This document shows positions 37,742-46,548 of a DNA stretch of 64,000 nucleotides, piece by piece. Position numbers and translations under genes: made by a program. The notes beneath the pieces are model-generated. The model searched no databases and had not been told where the DNA came from. It saw only the letters and a program-made list of their open reading frames with translations. Source of the stretch: Paracoccus methylarcula (GTDB lineage: Bacteria; Pseudomonadota; Alphaproteobacteria; Rhodobacterales; Rhodobacteraceae); NCBI RefSeq assembly GCF_003007735.2, contig NZ_PXNQ02000008.1:124001-188000 (forward strand). Reading direction: 5' to 3'. How positions within the stretch are numbered: position 1 is the stretch's first letter; each line of letters starts with the position of its first letter.

Positions 37742-37988
37742 ATGCGACCTCTTCGTCCAACCAGAGGCCGTATTCATTTGCCCTTTTGACAAGACGGCAC
37801 AGCCGGGCATTCGAAAGCTTCAACTGGTAAGCTTTGCCCCCATACCAGGGGGTAATTTCACCAGAGTGCAGCCCGGCAATCTCGGCTTCAAGGCCGCGCA
37901 AACGCCGGTCGAAATCCAGTTCGCGATCATGATCAGACATGCGATCAAGGGCGTTCCGACGGGGCAAGTGATGAGAACGTATAGACAT
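37740..37988 (-). CDS. Hypothetical protein, last gene of a four-gene unit
   Basis: 82 residues, charged and mostly helical (DHDRELDFDRRLRGLEAEIAGLHSGE, then YGGKAYQLKLSNARLCRLVKRANEYG). The start overlaps the stop of the gene upstream (TAATG). Not recognised; an internal ATG at 37940 is a possible alternative start. Such short coupled genes are common in integrated elements. Confidence 0.55.
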   Translation of the reverse strand: MSIRSHHLPRRNALDRMSDHDRELDFDRRLRGLEAEIAGLHSGEITPWYGGKAYQLKLSNARLCRLVKRANEYGLWLDEEVA

Positions 37989-38347
37989 TATGCTGCTTTC
38001 AGATCGTCACCTTCCACAGGCTCCAAATCTTCCACGAAATTGCCGATTTCCTTAGATGCGGCTGAAATGTTGCCCAAGGAAAGATGCAACATCTTGAGCA
38101 ACTCCCTGATCTTGGCAATCTCGCCTTTGGACAGGATTGACTGCCCCTCCACCAAAAGCTGTGCAATCGTGATTACGTCTTTACTCCGTTCGAGTTCAGC
38201 CTCATTGATTTCAATCAGTCTCATGACGCAGTCGAGGAGCGAACGACCAGCCGCCTGGGCATCGTCATCACAGCGCTCAACGGGAGCATGCCGATATTTC
38301 TCAGCTGACTGCTTTACCAGAGTCTGAAGCGCAGGGTTCATTGCCAT
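37988..38347 (-). CDS. Hypothetical helical protein
   Basis: About 119 residues, predicted all-helical with long amphipathic stretches (RSLLDCVMRLIEINEAELERSKDVITIAQLL, SKGEIAKIRELLKMLHLSLGNISAASKEIGNFVEDL). It begins MAMNPALQTLVKQ; both ends overlap neighbours by TAATG, so the three genes are translated as a chain. No family recognised. Confidence 0.55.
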   Translation of the reverse strand: MAMNPALQTLVKQSAEKYRHAPVERCDDDAQAAGRSLLDCVMRLIEINEAELERSKDVITIAQLLVEGQSILSKGEIAKIRELLKMLHLSLGNISAASKEIGNFVEDLEPVEGDDLKAA

Positions 38348-38802
38348 TATGCTGCCTCCCGCCGATCCGGCGTTGCGGGAAGGATGAAGCGAGGGTTTTC
38401 TACCCAATCATTATATGCCTGATCATCGATCTCCTCGTCACCTGTTTCTTCTGGCTCCGGCACACGAGTGGCTTCAGCTACAGAAGCAAACTCCTCCTTC
38501 AACACACGAAGCGCTTCCAAAAAACCTTCAAGATCACCGATTGCTACCCCGATTTCATATGCGGGATCATCGCATTCACGAAGTTCTTCAATGATCCTTT
38601 CAGGCATCTCTGCATCCAAACAGCAAGATTCGCACCCGGCAAAGCCGAAGAAATGCCATTCTGCATTTTCGTGACTCACTAAGCTGTCGACCAACGTTGA
38701 ACGAGTTCCGGTCCGGATCGGAGCATCAAGGAACCGGTTAAACAGCTGCTGTTCCGTCAAGGTTGATGATCCGTGGATGATCGTGTTATCAGTATTAGAC
38801 AT
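38347..38802 (-). CDS. Hypothetical acidic protein
   Basis: 151 residues, acidic (many Glu/Asp in the second half), with a Cys cluster GCESCC around residue 56 that could bind metal. Not recognised. The stop overlaps the start of the next gene. It begins MSNTDNTIIHGSSTLTEQQL with an upstream GAGGTAAATCGC as ribosome site. Confidence 0.55.
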   Translation of the reverse strand: MSNTDNTIIHGSSTLTEQQLFNRFLDAPIRTGTRSTLVDSLVSHENAEWHFFGFAGCESCCLDAEMPERIIEELRECDDPAYEIGVAIGDLEGFLEALRVLKEEFASVAEATRVPEPEETGDEEIDDQAYNDWVENPRFILPATPDRREAA

Positions 38803-38910
38803 GCGATTTACCTCTTTGTTTATCGCGTTTCAAATGACGAGGGCGGTAGGTCGTCCGCAGTTTTGCAGGCCGGGGAAGTCCGGCCGCCCTTGTCCTTCCC
38901 ATTGGGCAAT

Positions 38911-39423
38911 TCAGCCCGTCACCTTCCACTGCGGGAAGGTCCAGCGGACCTGCTTATCAAGCTGATCCAACATCTTGTTCAGGCGCGTCACGTCCTTGAG
39001 CGCGGCCTTTCGTATCTCAGGGTCCGACAGGTCAGACGTTTCGATTTCGGCGAGCCGTGCCTTGATTTCGGATTTCTTGTGATCGCTTACGTGACTTGCC
39101 AAATCCTTTGCGGCTGCCAAGAGGCAGTCCACCATCAATTCCGCCCTTCCCAGTGAACCTGGCATTTTATCGAAGAAGCCATCGTCCTTTGCTCCAACGT
39201 CCAGCGTGAATTCTTCCGGTCCGCGGTCGTCACTGAACTCGGGGGTTGGTATTCCCATAAGTTCAAACGCATTGGCAAAGTCAGAGCTATACGAGTGGTC
39301 CTCGGGTAATGCTTCATAGAACGGCGTATTGAATACTTGGTAAGCCGCAAGATTTGCCGCCTCTTTCCTTGCCTTTATCCTCTCACGATATGCGCGCTGG
39401 CTTTCGGCTGGTGTCATGGCCAT
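38911..39423 (-). CDS. Hypothetical protein, first gene of the four-gene unit
   Basis: 170 residues, mainly helical, opening MAMTPAESQRAYRERIKARKEAANLAAY: a basic helix of a type common in phage and plasmid small proteins. The middle is acidic (SDDRGPEEFTLDVGAKDDGFFDKMP). It has a strong ribosome site (GAAAGGAGAATCACC) and a repeat-bearing promoter upstream. Function unknown. Confidence 0.6.
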   Translation of the reverse strand: MAMTPAESQRAYRERIKARKEAANLAAYQVFNTPFYEALPEDHSYSSDFANAFELMGIPTPEFSDDRGPEEFTLDVGAKDDGFFDKMPGSLGRAELMVDCLLAAAKDLASHVSDHKKSEIKARLAEIETSDLSDPEIRKAALKDVTRLNKMLDQLDKQVRWTFPQWKVTG

Positions 39424-39437
39424 GGTGATTCTCCTTT

Positions 39438-39476
39438 CTCAATAACACTAACACTATCGCGTTAATGCTTGCAATA
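39438..39476 (-). promoter_or_regulatory. Promoter/operator region of the four-gene unit
   Basis: On the minus strand, TTGCAAGCATTAACGCGATA precedes a tandem GTGTTA-GTGTTA and then the ribosome site. TTGCAA is a fair -35 with the repeat lying over or just after the -10. The tandem hexamer could be a repressor site. Inferred from position only. Confidence 0.35.
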
Positions 39477-39696
39477 AAAATTTTCGAAAAGACCCATCAG
39501 CGCAAGTTTGCGTCGCACCAGGGCTTCTTCAGCGCGTTGATTTATTAGATAAATTTTATGACTCTCAAATCGCTTCGCGGCAGGAGATACAGTTGATACA
39601 CTCTGATCCAGATGTTTCAGAATGCCTGTCGCGTTCTATTCTCGTTGCCTCAAGCATCACACAGGCATCAGACAACCGCTCAGCCTTTACCGCTGG

Positions 39697-39918
39697 TCAG
39701 TTGGCCTCACTGCCGGTCTCCATGATCCTCTGGATATCTGGCTGCGCATCACCCGATTGGCGGTTGACACGATCGCAATACGAGGCCGAGCCTTTCTGCC
39801 TGTTCCGGCTCAGCCGACCGGCACGACGGGATGGAGGATCGAGTTCCGTATCACCGCGGGCATCGGATGCATCCCCATCGATCTGAGTGAATTTTTCTAG
39901 GACTTCGGTCATTCCCAT
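39697..39918 (-). CDS. Possible small hydrophilic protein
   Basis: 73 residues starting MGMTEVLEKFTQIDGDASDARGDTE, very polar with no hydrophobic core, preceded by GGGAG four bases before ATG. No family recognised. It lies in an otherwise empty 590 bp gap between the four-gene unit and a small membrane protein, and may be spurious. Confidence 0.3.
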   Translation of the reverse strand: MGMTEVLEKFTQIDGDASDARGDTELDPPSRRAGRLSRNRQKGSASYCDRVNRQSGDAQPDIQRIMETGSEAN

Positions 39919-40011
39919 CGAACTCCCGACGCACCGCGTCACATCCCACCCGACAGCGACGGTCGCGCAACTTACTTTGGTCACGTAATCAACTGATAAC
40001 GTGAGGAAGCT

Positions 40012-40245
40012 ATGCCGAAAACCGAGATTGATCACGTCAAGGGTCACAACCTGCGGGTCATGAGCTCTGCCAATTTCGCCAAGAACGTCGCGCTGATCCT
40101 GTGGGGCTCGGCGGGTCTGGGCGCCTACTTGCATGGCTGGTCGGCGAAATGGCTGGTGATTGGCTATACTATCGGTGGGGCGTGCTGCTTCGGTCTTGCC
40201 CTTTACCTGCTGGGTAACCTGGTCAAAGAGGTTGAAGACAAGTGA
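40012..40245 (+). CDS. Small two-helix membrane protein
   Basis: 77 residues with two transmembrane segments (NVALILWGSAGLGAYLHGW, and WLVIGYTIGGACCFGLALYLLG) and a short charged C-terminus (KEVEDK). GAGGAAG lies six bases before ATG. The hairpin topology with both ends on the same side is seen in many small inner-membrane proteins; no function can be assigned. The ABM-domain gene follows 175 bp later and is probably separate. Confidence 0.55.
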   Translation: MPKTEIDHVKGHNLRVMSSANFAKNVALILWGSAGLGAYLHGWSAKWLVIGYTIGGACCFGLALYLLGNLVKEVEDK

Positions 40246-40419
40246 GGCATCACAGGTCGGGGGTAACCTCGGTGCCGGCGTCGGCGAACCGGGGCAGCAC
40301 GGCGGCGATCGAACAGATCTTGGCTCACGTCACAAATGGGGTTGCTCGATCGTCAATATGACATGGGCAAGATGTCCGATCATCAGCGGCTGTCGCCGCA
40401 ACGTTCGAGGAGATGAACC

Positions 40420-40734
40420 ATGAACACCAAAGCACTTTACATCAAACACAGGGCGCAACCCGGCAAGCGCGAAGAGGTAAAGCAGACATGGGAGAAATAT
40501 GCACGCGCCTACATCGAGAATGCGGATGGTCAGATCGCCTACATCTATGGTTATGACGACACCGATCCCGACGCAATCGTGGCTTATCAGCTTTTCACCG
40601 GCGCAGCTGCAACGGATGATTTCGTCAAGCAGCCATGGTTCATTGCGTATGAGCAGGAAACGGCGGCACTGCTCGCCGGGCCATCGGAATTCCGGACCAT
40701 CACGCCACAATGGATAAAGGGTAGCGACGCCTGA
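40420..40734 (+). CDS. Antibiotic biosynthesis monooxygenase (ABM)-domain protein
   Basis: 104 residues forming one ferredoxin-like ABM domain: IKHRAQPGKREEVKQTWEKYA at the start, YIYGYDDTDPDAIVAYQLF in the middle and FVKQPWFIAYEQETAALLAGPSEF near the end, as in YgiN-type quinol/aldehyde-handling proteins. Such proteins dimerise in the cytoplasm; the substrate is unknown. GAGGAGATGAACC precedes the ATG. Confidence 0.75.
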   Translation: MNTKALYIKHRAQPGKREEVKQTWEKYARAYIENADGQIAYIYGYDDTDPDAIVAYQLFTGAAATDDFVKQPWFIAYEQETAALLAGPSEFRTITPQWIKGSDA

Positions 40735-41010
40735 ACGGTCAATAGAGCCCAGGGACTAACCGCCGTCTCGTCGCCGGGTTTTCTCACATTATCCTGATCG
40801 ACATCATTGTCTCGGAGGATCACTTGTCCGCAATTCAGGGATCGCCCTTCGCCGCTGGCACGGCTGCTCGGTCGGTCCCGCACCCCAGTCATTCCTTCTT
40901 CCACTCACCGACATCAGATGCCGGCGAAGCAAATGGCCCTGACCAGTGGTCAGCACGAGTTGCGATCTCTTTCGGACTATCGTGAGCATGGTGGCGCGTG
41001 TCGTTTACTC

Positions 41011-41469
41011 TTAGTTGGACGATTCGAACCTGCCCGAAAGGACGACGACAGATCCGTCATCCCGAATTTCACGCCACTCATCGATGCGGCGCTGAGGATC
41101 TTCCATAGGCTTCTCATAGACGACCCGAAAGTTCGCCCCGACTTCTGCTTTCAGCCGCCTGGCCAGCTCCAATCCACGGGCGTGAAAACTATTCCAATCG
41201 AGGATCAGCTCAGGCTCCTTGAGCGCATGCCTCTCCCAATCATCTGAATCCCCGTTGGCTTCCAGAGGTCTCCACGAGGCAGATTCAAACTCGAAGATCC
41301 ATTCTTTGAATGCCTCGAACAAATCATCCGACATTGGGTGACTGCCGCATCGCCCAGTTGCATCACAGCAATTGCCTCCAACTCCTAGGCTATTGTCTTC
41401 CGGCCCATTCACCCACAGAAATGGTCCCATCCCGAAGTCGGGCATGACAGTGAGGGTGGGAATCATCAT
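41011..41469 (-). CDS. Hypothetical protein (immunity-protein-like size and composition)
   Basis: About 152 residues, acidic, starting MMIPTLTVMPDFGMGPFLWVN and followed by a Cys/Gly loop (GGNCCDATGRCGSHP) and a helical half (LFEAFKEWIFEFESASWRP). No family recognised with confidence. Size, acidity and being in a string of unrelated small genes would fit a polymorphic-toxin immunity protein, but no toxin is seen beside it. GC is lower than in the core. Confidence 0.5.
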   Translation of the reverse strand: MMIPTLTVMPDFGMGPFLWVNGPEDNSLGVGGNCCDATGRCGSHPMSDDLFEAFKEWIFEFESASWRPLEANGDSDDWERHALKEPELILDWNSFHARGLELARRLKAEVGANFRVVYEKPMEDPQRRIDEWREIRDDGSVVVLSGRFESSN

Positions 41470-41595
41470 TCCGTTGTTTCTTGTGGTTTGAGGTTCAAAG
41501 GATAAAGATCCTAATATCAAAGGGTATCTGACGAGCATACGGCATGTCAACACGCCCTATGCCACCAATAACTGATAACTATTGTCTTCGACATA

Positions 41596-42066
41596 TCAAC
41601 GCAACTTAACTTTCAGCAATTGCAAAGATATATTGATGATTTCTTTTGGGTTAGAGGCGAATATTAGAGTTATCGAGGATGTCATTCCTGGTCCTTCCGA
41701 ATCCTCTAAAGGCCCGGGGTAGCGGCTCCCTCCCGCATCCTCCAATAGATCAGTCAACATTCTAATGAATGCCGTTCTATCAACAAAAATATCCTCGTCT
41801 CCGTCATTAAACTCAGCGGCGGCTTGTTCCCAAATTCCCTGTAGGTTGAAGTCGACGAGACTTGGCGAGGTTTTCGATGACAGGTGATGTAAAAAATCAT
41901 GATTAATAAGATCATAAAACTCTCCGTCACGATCATATAACTCTCCTCCCAGACATTCGCCAAAGGTGTTATCGATATCGGCGACGAGATGGCCACAATC
42001 TCCATAATGCTCGGCTCCGCAGAGAGGGCATATCGGCTCTTCGCCTGTATCTGGATTTACTGTCAC
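41596..42066 (-). CDS. Hypothetical protein with N-terminal zinc-ribbon-like motif
   Basis: 156 residues. Near the N-terminus is CPLCGAEHYGDCGH, a C-x2-C...C-x-H pattern that may bind zinc. The remainder is acidic and not recognised (LINHDFLHHLSS, DEDIFVDRTAFIRMLTDLLEDAGG). It ends 66 bp before the next gene's region and is probably in the same low-GC import as its neighbours. Confidence 0.5.
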   Translation of the reverse strand: MTVNPDTGEEPICPLCGAEHYGDCGHLVADIDNTFGECLGGELYDRDGEFYDLINHDFLHHLSSKTSPSLVDFNLQGIWEQAAAEFNDGDEDIFVDRTAFIRMLTDLLEDAGGSRYPGPLEDSEGPGMTSSITLIFASNPKEIINISLQLLKVKLR

Positions 42067-42132
42067 TACCTGAACCTCTGTCCTGCGCCCTGGAAATTGT
42101 AAGCAACGCCCTGCTACAAGAAAACAAATCTT

Positions 42133-43707
42133 CTAGCCTTTCAGTGCCCAATGAACTCTAGGTTTTTCAGCTCCTTTCAAGTGATCGCAAAGCAATCTTG
42201 GGAACTCACCTGAAGATGAAACGTCTCTACAGTTCTTGAGGCTTTCAATATCGCTATCACCCCGAATGGGGATAAAAGTCATGTATTGCGGATCATCTCC
42301 ATCCTTCCAATCAATGACTTCATAAAATTCATAGAAATATTTCTGTCCACACAATCTACATTGGATCTGCTGGTAGGTGCGATGTTCCTGATCATCGTAA
42401 ACTTCAATTTGGACAAAGCGATCAAACACCCCAAGTTGCGCAATTCTCTCTGGGTGAGTCCATAAGTCACATCGCATGAATGCTATACTCTCAGCTACAT
42501 CGCTCTTACTTTTGGATGTTAAGTTATTATTTTTCATCTGGTCGACTTCTTTCTCGCCGAAATTCCTTACGGGGCGTCGAACCATCTGAGTTTCATTGAC
42601 GTATGTGACTCGATCCAAATCGACTCCCTGCTTTTTGTATAGCTCCGGCATCAAAGCATAGGGATTGGGGTGATACAGCTTGATTTCGTTTACATGCATC
42701 GGCGAACAAAACTCATGTTTCAGGATCGCTGGGTGCGCCGAGACCCAACCGCTCCTCTGATCATACAAAAACACCCTCACGTCATGCGGAGTGCCGATTT
42801 TCATCGCGGGGTTTCCATCAACGTCATAAAGTCTGACAGGAATCGTTTTCATTTTTGAGAGGGCTCGTTGCCATTGATAATTCTTTCGCAGTTCCAATTC
42901 ATATTTTGCAGCTGAATAGTAGTAACGTGCGGTGTGAAGGAGCGATCTCTCGCTCATTACCTCTACTTCCCAGTTGGCCTCAATTTCGTTTTCTGCGATG
43001 ATAGGATTCCACAGAAATTCCTCGATGCTCTCGCGAAGTTTCTTCTCCTCAATCCCTTCGGGAATTTTTGCCGCACAGAGAGCGGATATTTCGAGATTGC
43101 TTAATCCTTCTAAACTGCACCTAGCGCGTTCTAATTGTGTATCGTTATAGCAAAAATCCCTGAAACGCGCCTCATCAGCAAGAATCGTAACAAGTGATAG
43201 TTCCGCAACTGCATCGTGGTCTCGGAGCTCGTTCCAATTTGAAAGTTTATCCCACCTTTCAAAAATTTCCGGATGAACGGGTTCCCATTGCGGAAGCGGA
43301 TCGTCAGTATGATAGATATACGCACGCCCACATTTTTTGAGCTCGTGCTGGCTTCCCAGGGCGACACCAAATGCGAGCGCGTGGGAAAAAATCTGCATGG
43401 GCAGAGACAAGTCTGGATCTATCTCCAACAACTTCTTTGCTTCCGGGGAAGGCCGTCCGTTATTCGGCAGGGGGCCAAAACGCCGCTCTAAAGACTCTAT
43501 TGCCTTTGGGAACATTTCCCGAAATGCAGTTCCGGTATGTATTTGCGTGGCATCGGCGAGTGCGCGCGGATTAACATTTTTCCATCGAGCGTTTTCGTCG
43601 ACCGAACTAGCGGACCCGTCGTAGAAGAAGGCTTTTTTACATTTTGAAAGATCGGAATTGTCGCCTATAGCGATAGCTGGCTCGTCGCCCCACGAGAAAA
43701 GCAGCAT
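42133..43707 (-). CDS. Large orphan protein of unknown function, low GC
   Basis: 524 residues, no recognised domain. It has no signal peptide or membrane segment. A CxxC pair (QIQCRLCGQKYFYEFYEVIDWKDGD) lies near residue 450 and could be a zinc ribbon, similar in style to the zinc motif of the small protein downstream. Base composition is clearly lower in GC (around half, by eye) than the core genome, so it was acquired recently. Neighbours suggest a small cargo block of 41.0-43.7 kb. Confidence 0.6.
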   Translation of the reverse strand: MLLFSWGDEPAIAIGDNSDLSKCKKAFFYDGSASSVDENARWKNVNPRALADATQIHTGTAFREMFPKAIESLERRFGPLPNNGRPSPEAKKLLEIDPDLSLPMQIFSHALAFGVALGSQHELKKCGRAYIYHTDDPLPQWEPVHPEIFERWDKLSNWNELRDHDAVAELSLVTILADEARFRDFCYNDTQLERARCSLEGLSNLEISALCAAKIPEGIEEKKLRESIEEFLWNPIIAENEIEANWEVEVMSERSLLHTARYYYSAAKYELELRKNYQWQRALSKMKTIPVRLYDVDGNPAMKIGTPHDVRVFLYDQRSGWVSAHPAILKHEFCSPMHVNEIKLYHPNPYALMPELYKKQGVDLDRVTYVNETQMVRRPVRNFGEKEVDQMKNNNLTSKSKSDVAESIAFMRCDLWTHPERIAQLGVFDRFVQIEVYDDQEHRTYQQIQCRLCGQKYFYEFYEVIDWKDGDDPQYMTFIPIRGDSDIESLKNCRDVSSSGEFPRLLCDHLKGAEKPRVHWALKG

Positions 43708-44034
43708 GCTTGGAACTCCACAAGAGCGTTTGTTCGATAATTGCAGATCAAATTCTCTCTCATGTCAAGTGTGGCTTACCTGGCGCGCTGATGGGGGTCG
43801 GGTGGGAAATCTTATAGACCAACGCGGCATGGTGCGTCTCCAGCATGTGAGATGGTTTCGGTTTGCGAGAGCTTTCGGCTTAGCTTAACTTCTGAAAAGC
43901 CTATTGAAGCCGGTCTACGTTGGAGGCGGTGAGCATTAAACATGTTGCCTGGGCCAGCACTGGCAGAAATGGCTCGCTCTACCGGCTCCGGCTCCGGGTC
44001 CAGCTACCGATTGGGCCAGATCACCATCATGACA
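43708..44034. other. Intergenic gap
   Basis: About 330 bp between two minus-strand genes. No gene or convincing hairpin seen; it should contain the promoter of the 524-residue orphan. Confidence 0.3.
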
Positions 44035-44466
44035 TTACTGTAGAAGGATGAGTTGAGGAACTCCATCCACATCCATCCAGACGATCGCGTTCTGGGAAAA
44101 CTCGCTGCCGAATGATTTAGCAGTGTCTAGGTCGATCCCAGGCACAAAGACGCTCTCCTCACCAGGCCAATCACCTGTCGGATCTACCCCTATTCCCGTC
44201 CACACAAGGTATTTGTTGCGAACCAATTTATCGATTAGTGCAGCTTGGGCGGCTTCATTCTGTTGGTCGGTTGCTTTTTGACTCAAGGGATTCCATGCCG
44301 TGAGAAATGCTGCGGACGAATACCCAAGCGCCAAGTAAACAGCCTTTACTTCACTTGAGGGGATCCCGATACGCAGGGTAAACTGCCGAGGCTCCATCAC
44401 GCGGAATTCGGTATTAAGATATGCTGCCAACAGATCCGTAGAAAGTCCTTCACTTTTGGCACCCAT
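44035..44466 (-). CDS. DUF3293-domain protein
   Basis: 143 residues matching DUF3293: AAFLTAWNPLSQ in the middle, NEAAQAALIDKLVRN, EESVFVPGIDLDTAKSFGSEFSQNAIVW near the end. Family members are single-domain cytoplasmic proteins of unknown function, often next to stress genes. Ends VPQLILLQ with a TAG/TAA close to 44035. Isolated, no clear operon. Confidence 0.75.
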   Translation of the reverse strand: MGAKSEGLSTDLLAAYLNTEFRVMEPRQFTLRIGIPSSEVKAVYLALGYSSAAFLTAWNPLSQKATDQQNEAAQAALIDKLVRNKYLVWTGIGVDPTGDWPGEESVFVPGIDLDTAKSFGSEFSQNAIVWMDVDGVPQLILLQ

Positions 44467-44643
44467 TGTTTCCTACCTCTTTATTCTCGGACGCACGAGC
44501 CAAGGAGTCGATACATGAATATTCGCCTAACGGCCACCTCAAAACATAGTATCCGTCATCGTCACCGAGTGTATTCAGCTTGAGTTCAAGGCGTTGTCAT
44601 CTGCGCGAGTGCTTCGATGGTGCGACCCTTATCATCCGAGTTC

Positions 44644-45174
44644 TCATTCTTTTTGAGGGGTCAAACGCCGAGCACGGCTCGCCGCATTCTCGAAGGCTCG
44701 ACGCATTTCGTTCGGGATCTTCAGACCGGCGACCACCGCTTCCGCCTTGCGAATATATTTTTCACGCTTTTCCGCATCCCAGTTCGGCGGAGACGCGACC
44801 AGGCCGCCCATGTTGGAGGTCTGATCAGCCGTCTTGATCAGGGCCGCGCCCAGCGAAAGATTGGGTGCGTGAGCGATCTGGGCAGCCCGCTGTTCGGCCT
44901 TCGACAGTTGCGGGTCGTCAGTGACCTCGTCCACCAACTCGGCAATGACGGGGCCAAATTTCTCCGCTATCTGATTGATCGAAGCATCGGTATCCTCGAC
45001 GACATCATGTAGCCAGGCTGCCGCTATCACTTCGGTCTCGCCTCCGAATGCCGCGACTAGTGCGGAAACCTCGGCAAGATGGTGTGTATAGGCAATTGGC
45101 GATGGGCCTTTTCGGATTTGCCCTTCATGCTGTGCAACAGCGAAGGCGAGGGCCTTCTGGATCAATTTTTCCAT
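44644..45174 (-). CDS. HD-domain phosphohydrolase (small alarmone hydrolase / SpoT-HD-like)
   Basis: 176 residues, one HD domain like that of SpoT and Mesh1: helix AFAVAQHEGQIRKGPSPIAYTHHLAEV with the metal His, WLHDVVEDTDA with the HD pair (~residues 53-63), and the later IKTADQTSNMG corresponding to the metal Asp/Asn motif. No synthetase domain is present. It may hydrolyse (p)ppGpp or a related nucleotide. ATG 45174 is chosen as the domain starts directly after it. Confidence 0.8.
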   Translation of the reverse strand: MEKLIQKALAFAVAQHEGQIRKGPSPIAYTHHLAEVSALVAAFGGETEVIAAAWLHDVVEDTDASINQIAEKFGPVIAELVDEVTDDPQLSKAEQRAAQIAHAPNLSLGAALIKTADQTSNMGGLVASPPNWDAEKREKYIRKAEAVVAGLKIPNEMRRAFENAASRARRLTPQKE

Positions 45175-45763
45175 TCTGTTTCCTGCTAGTTGTGGGCATA
45201 CAGTCAAGTTTATGAACGCGGGCAGCGTGTGAGAAGTTGCGGGTAACTCTGCGCTCATGAGCTTGATAGTATAGCCACCCGCGAATTTCTCAATCGCTAA
45301 TGCTGATACTTTGAACCGCAGAGTCATGAGAACAAAAAGGCCGACCGCATCGTGTGGGCATGGAGGGTATTTTTCCCGCGTTCATGTTGAGGCGCGGGGA
45401 AATTTTCCAAACTCAATCCTCTTCAGTTTGCGTAACGTTTTATTGCACTTCTGCGAGGCAGGCGTTTACTAAATTGTAAAGGTTTTTCCGGGGGCGGGTT
45501 GCATTGCTCTTATTTTCAGTTGGGATTCCTTGAGCGTGAGTGCAGGAGTAATTATTACGCATCGTAGATGAATATAAAACTTCTACTGGACGAAATTCTA
45601 CGCCACCGCCAGCTTCGTGTTACGCTGCGGCTATCAGATATCGGCTGTTGTAACGTCAATTTTCCGATTCATAATTGACATGAAAAACAATCGATGGATT
45701 AATGCGTAAAACTCAAACATGTGCCGGATATACAGGTAAGATAATTAAGGGCCAATGAAAAAT
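45175..45763. other. AT-rich intergenic gap
   Basis: Nearly 600 bp, lower in GC than the rest. No supported gene on either strand, and no clear RNA gene or terminator. Confidence 0.35.
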
Positions 45764-46045
45764 TTAATAGAATGCCTTGTAATAGGTGACAAATGTAATT
45801 ACCCCCATTGATATTGCCCAGGCGGGAAGAATGGATCGCCGGAATGACTTTGTTATGGACGCGGAGAGTAAGGCGGCAAACACACCAATTACTAACGCCA
45901 ATGCGGCTTGACCTAAGATGGCTCCCATAGCTTCAGGGCGGCTAATGGGAAAATTATCTTCGCTCCTGAGTGCGTAATATGAATACAGGCCCATGGGGAT
46001 GGTTAGAAAGAATGACGCCAAGGACAAGTAATCTAATCGCGACAT
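45764..46045 (-). CDS. Small membrane protein
   Basis: 93 residues from ATG 46045 with three hydrophobic segments (DYLSLASFFLTIPMGLYSYYAL, GAILGQAALALVIGVFAALLSA, ILPAWAISMGVITFVTYYKAF). No family recognised. An upstream TTG at 46069 would add eight residues. Low GC, isolated. Confidence 0.5.
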   Translation of the reverse strand: MSRLDYLSLASFFLTIPMGLYSYYALRSEDNFPISRPEAMGAILGQAALALVIGVFAALLSASITKSFRRSILPAWAISMGVITFVTYYKAFY

Positions 46046-46548
46046 CTCCCGGTCCTTTGCAGTTGCCAAAGTTCAATTGTGATGCATCCGACTTAAAGGA
46101 TTTGTCGTCGTCGTGCAAGAATATCCAGTGTTGAAGGACTCGCGTTGAGATACAATGGTCCATGACACGAGCATGAAACCATGCGAATTGGAGGTGATGT
46201 GACGGCCACTAACGTGGTTGATACATCGATATGAGGCGATTTTTTTGATCATGCCCGGTTTTTGTTAGTAGGATCAGCGGTATGGTCGAGTTCCGGTGCG
46301 ACTGCTATTTTAAGGACATTAAGGACGGTGCCTTCTGCACCATTCACTCGTAAATGTCGTGGAAACATTGGTCGCGACTACCCCTGTTGGCTTGGCTGCT
46401 CGGTCGGTCCCGCATCCGAGCCATTCCTCCTTCCTTTCCCCTGGGCTGTATGCTGACTAGCAGGTGGCTCTATTGGACTCGGAAGCAAACGTCTCTTGAT
46501 CCGATCCGCGAGTTGTCTATCCTTTATGCAGGTTCTGCCAGGGATCAG
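46046..46548. other. Intergenic region with a short repeated block
   Basis: About 500 bp. 46394-46414 is identical over 21 bases to 40862-40882, and the following ~20 bases are similar, so both may be remnants of one element. No gene is supported. Confidence 0.4.
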
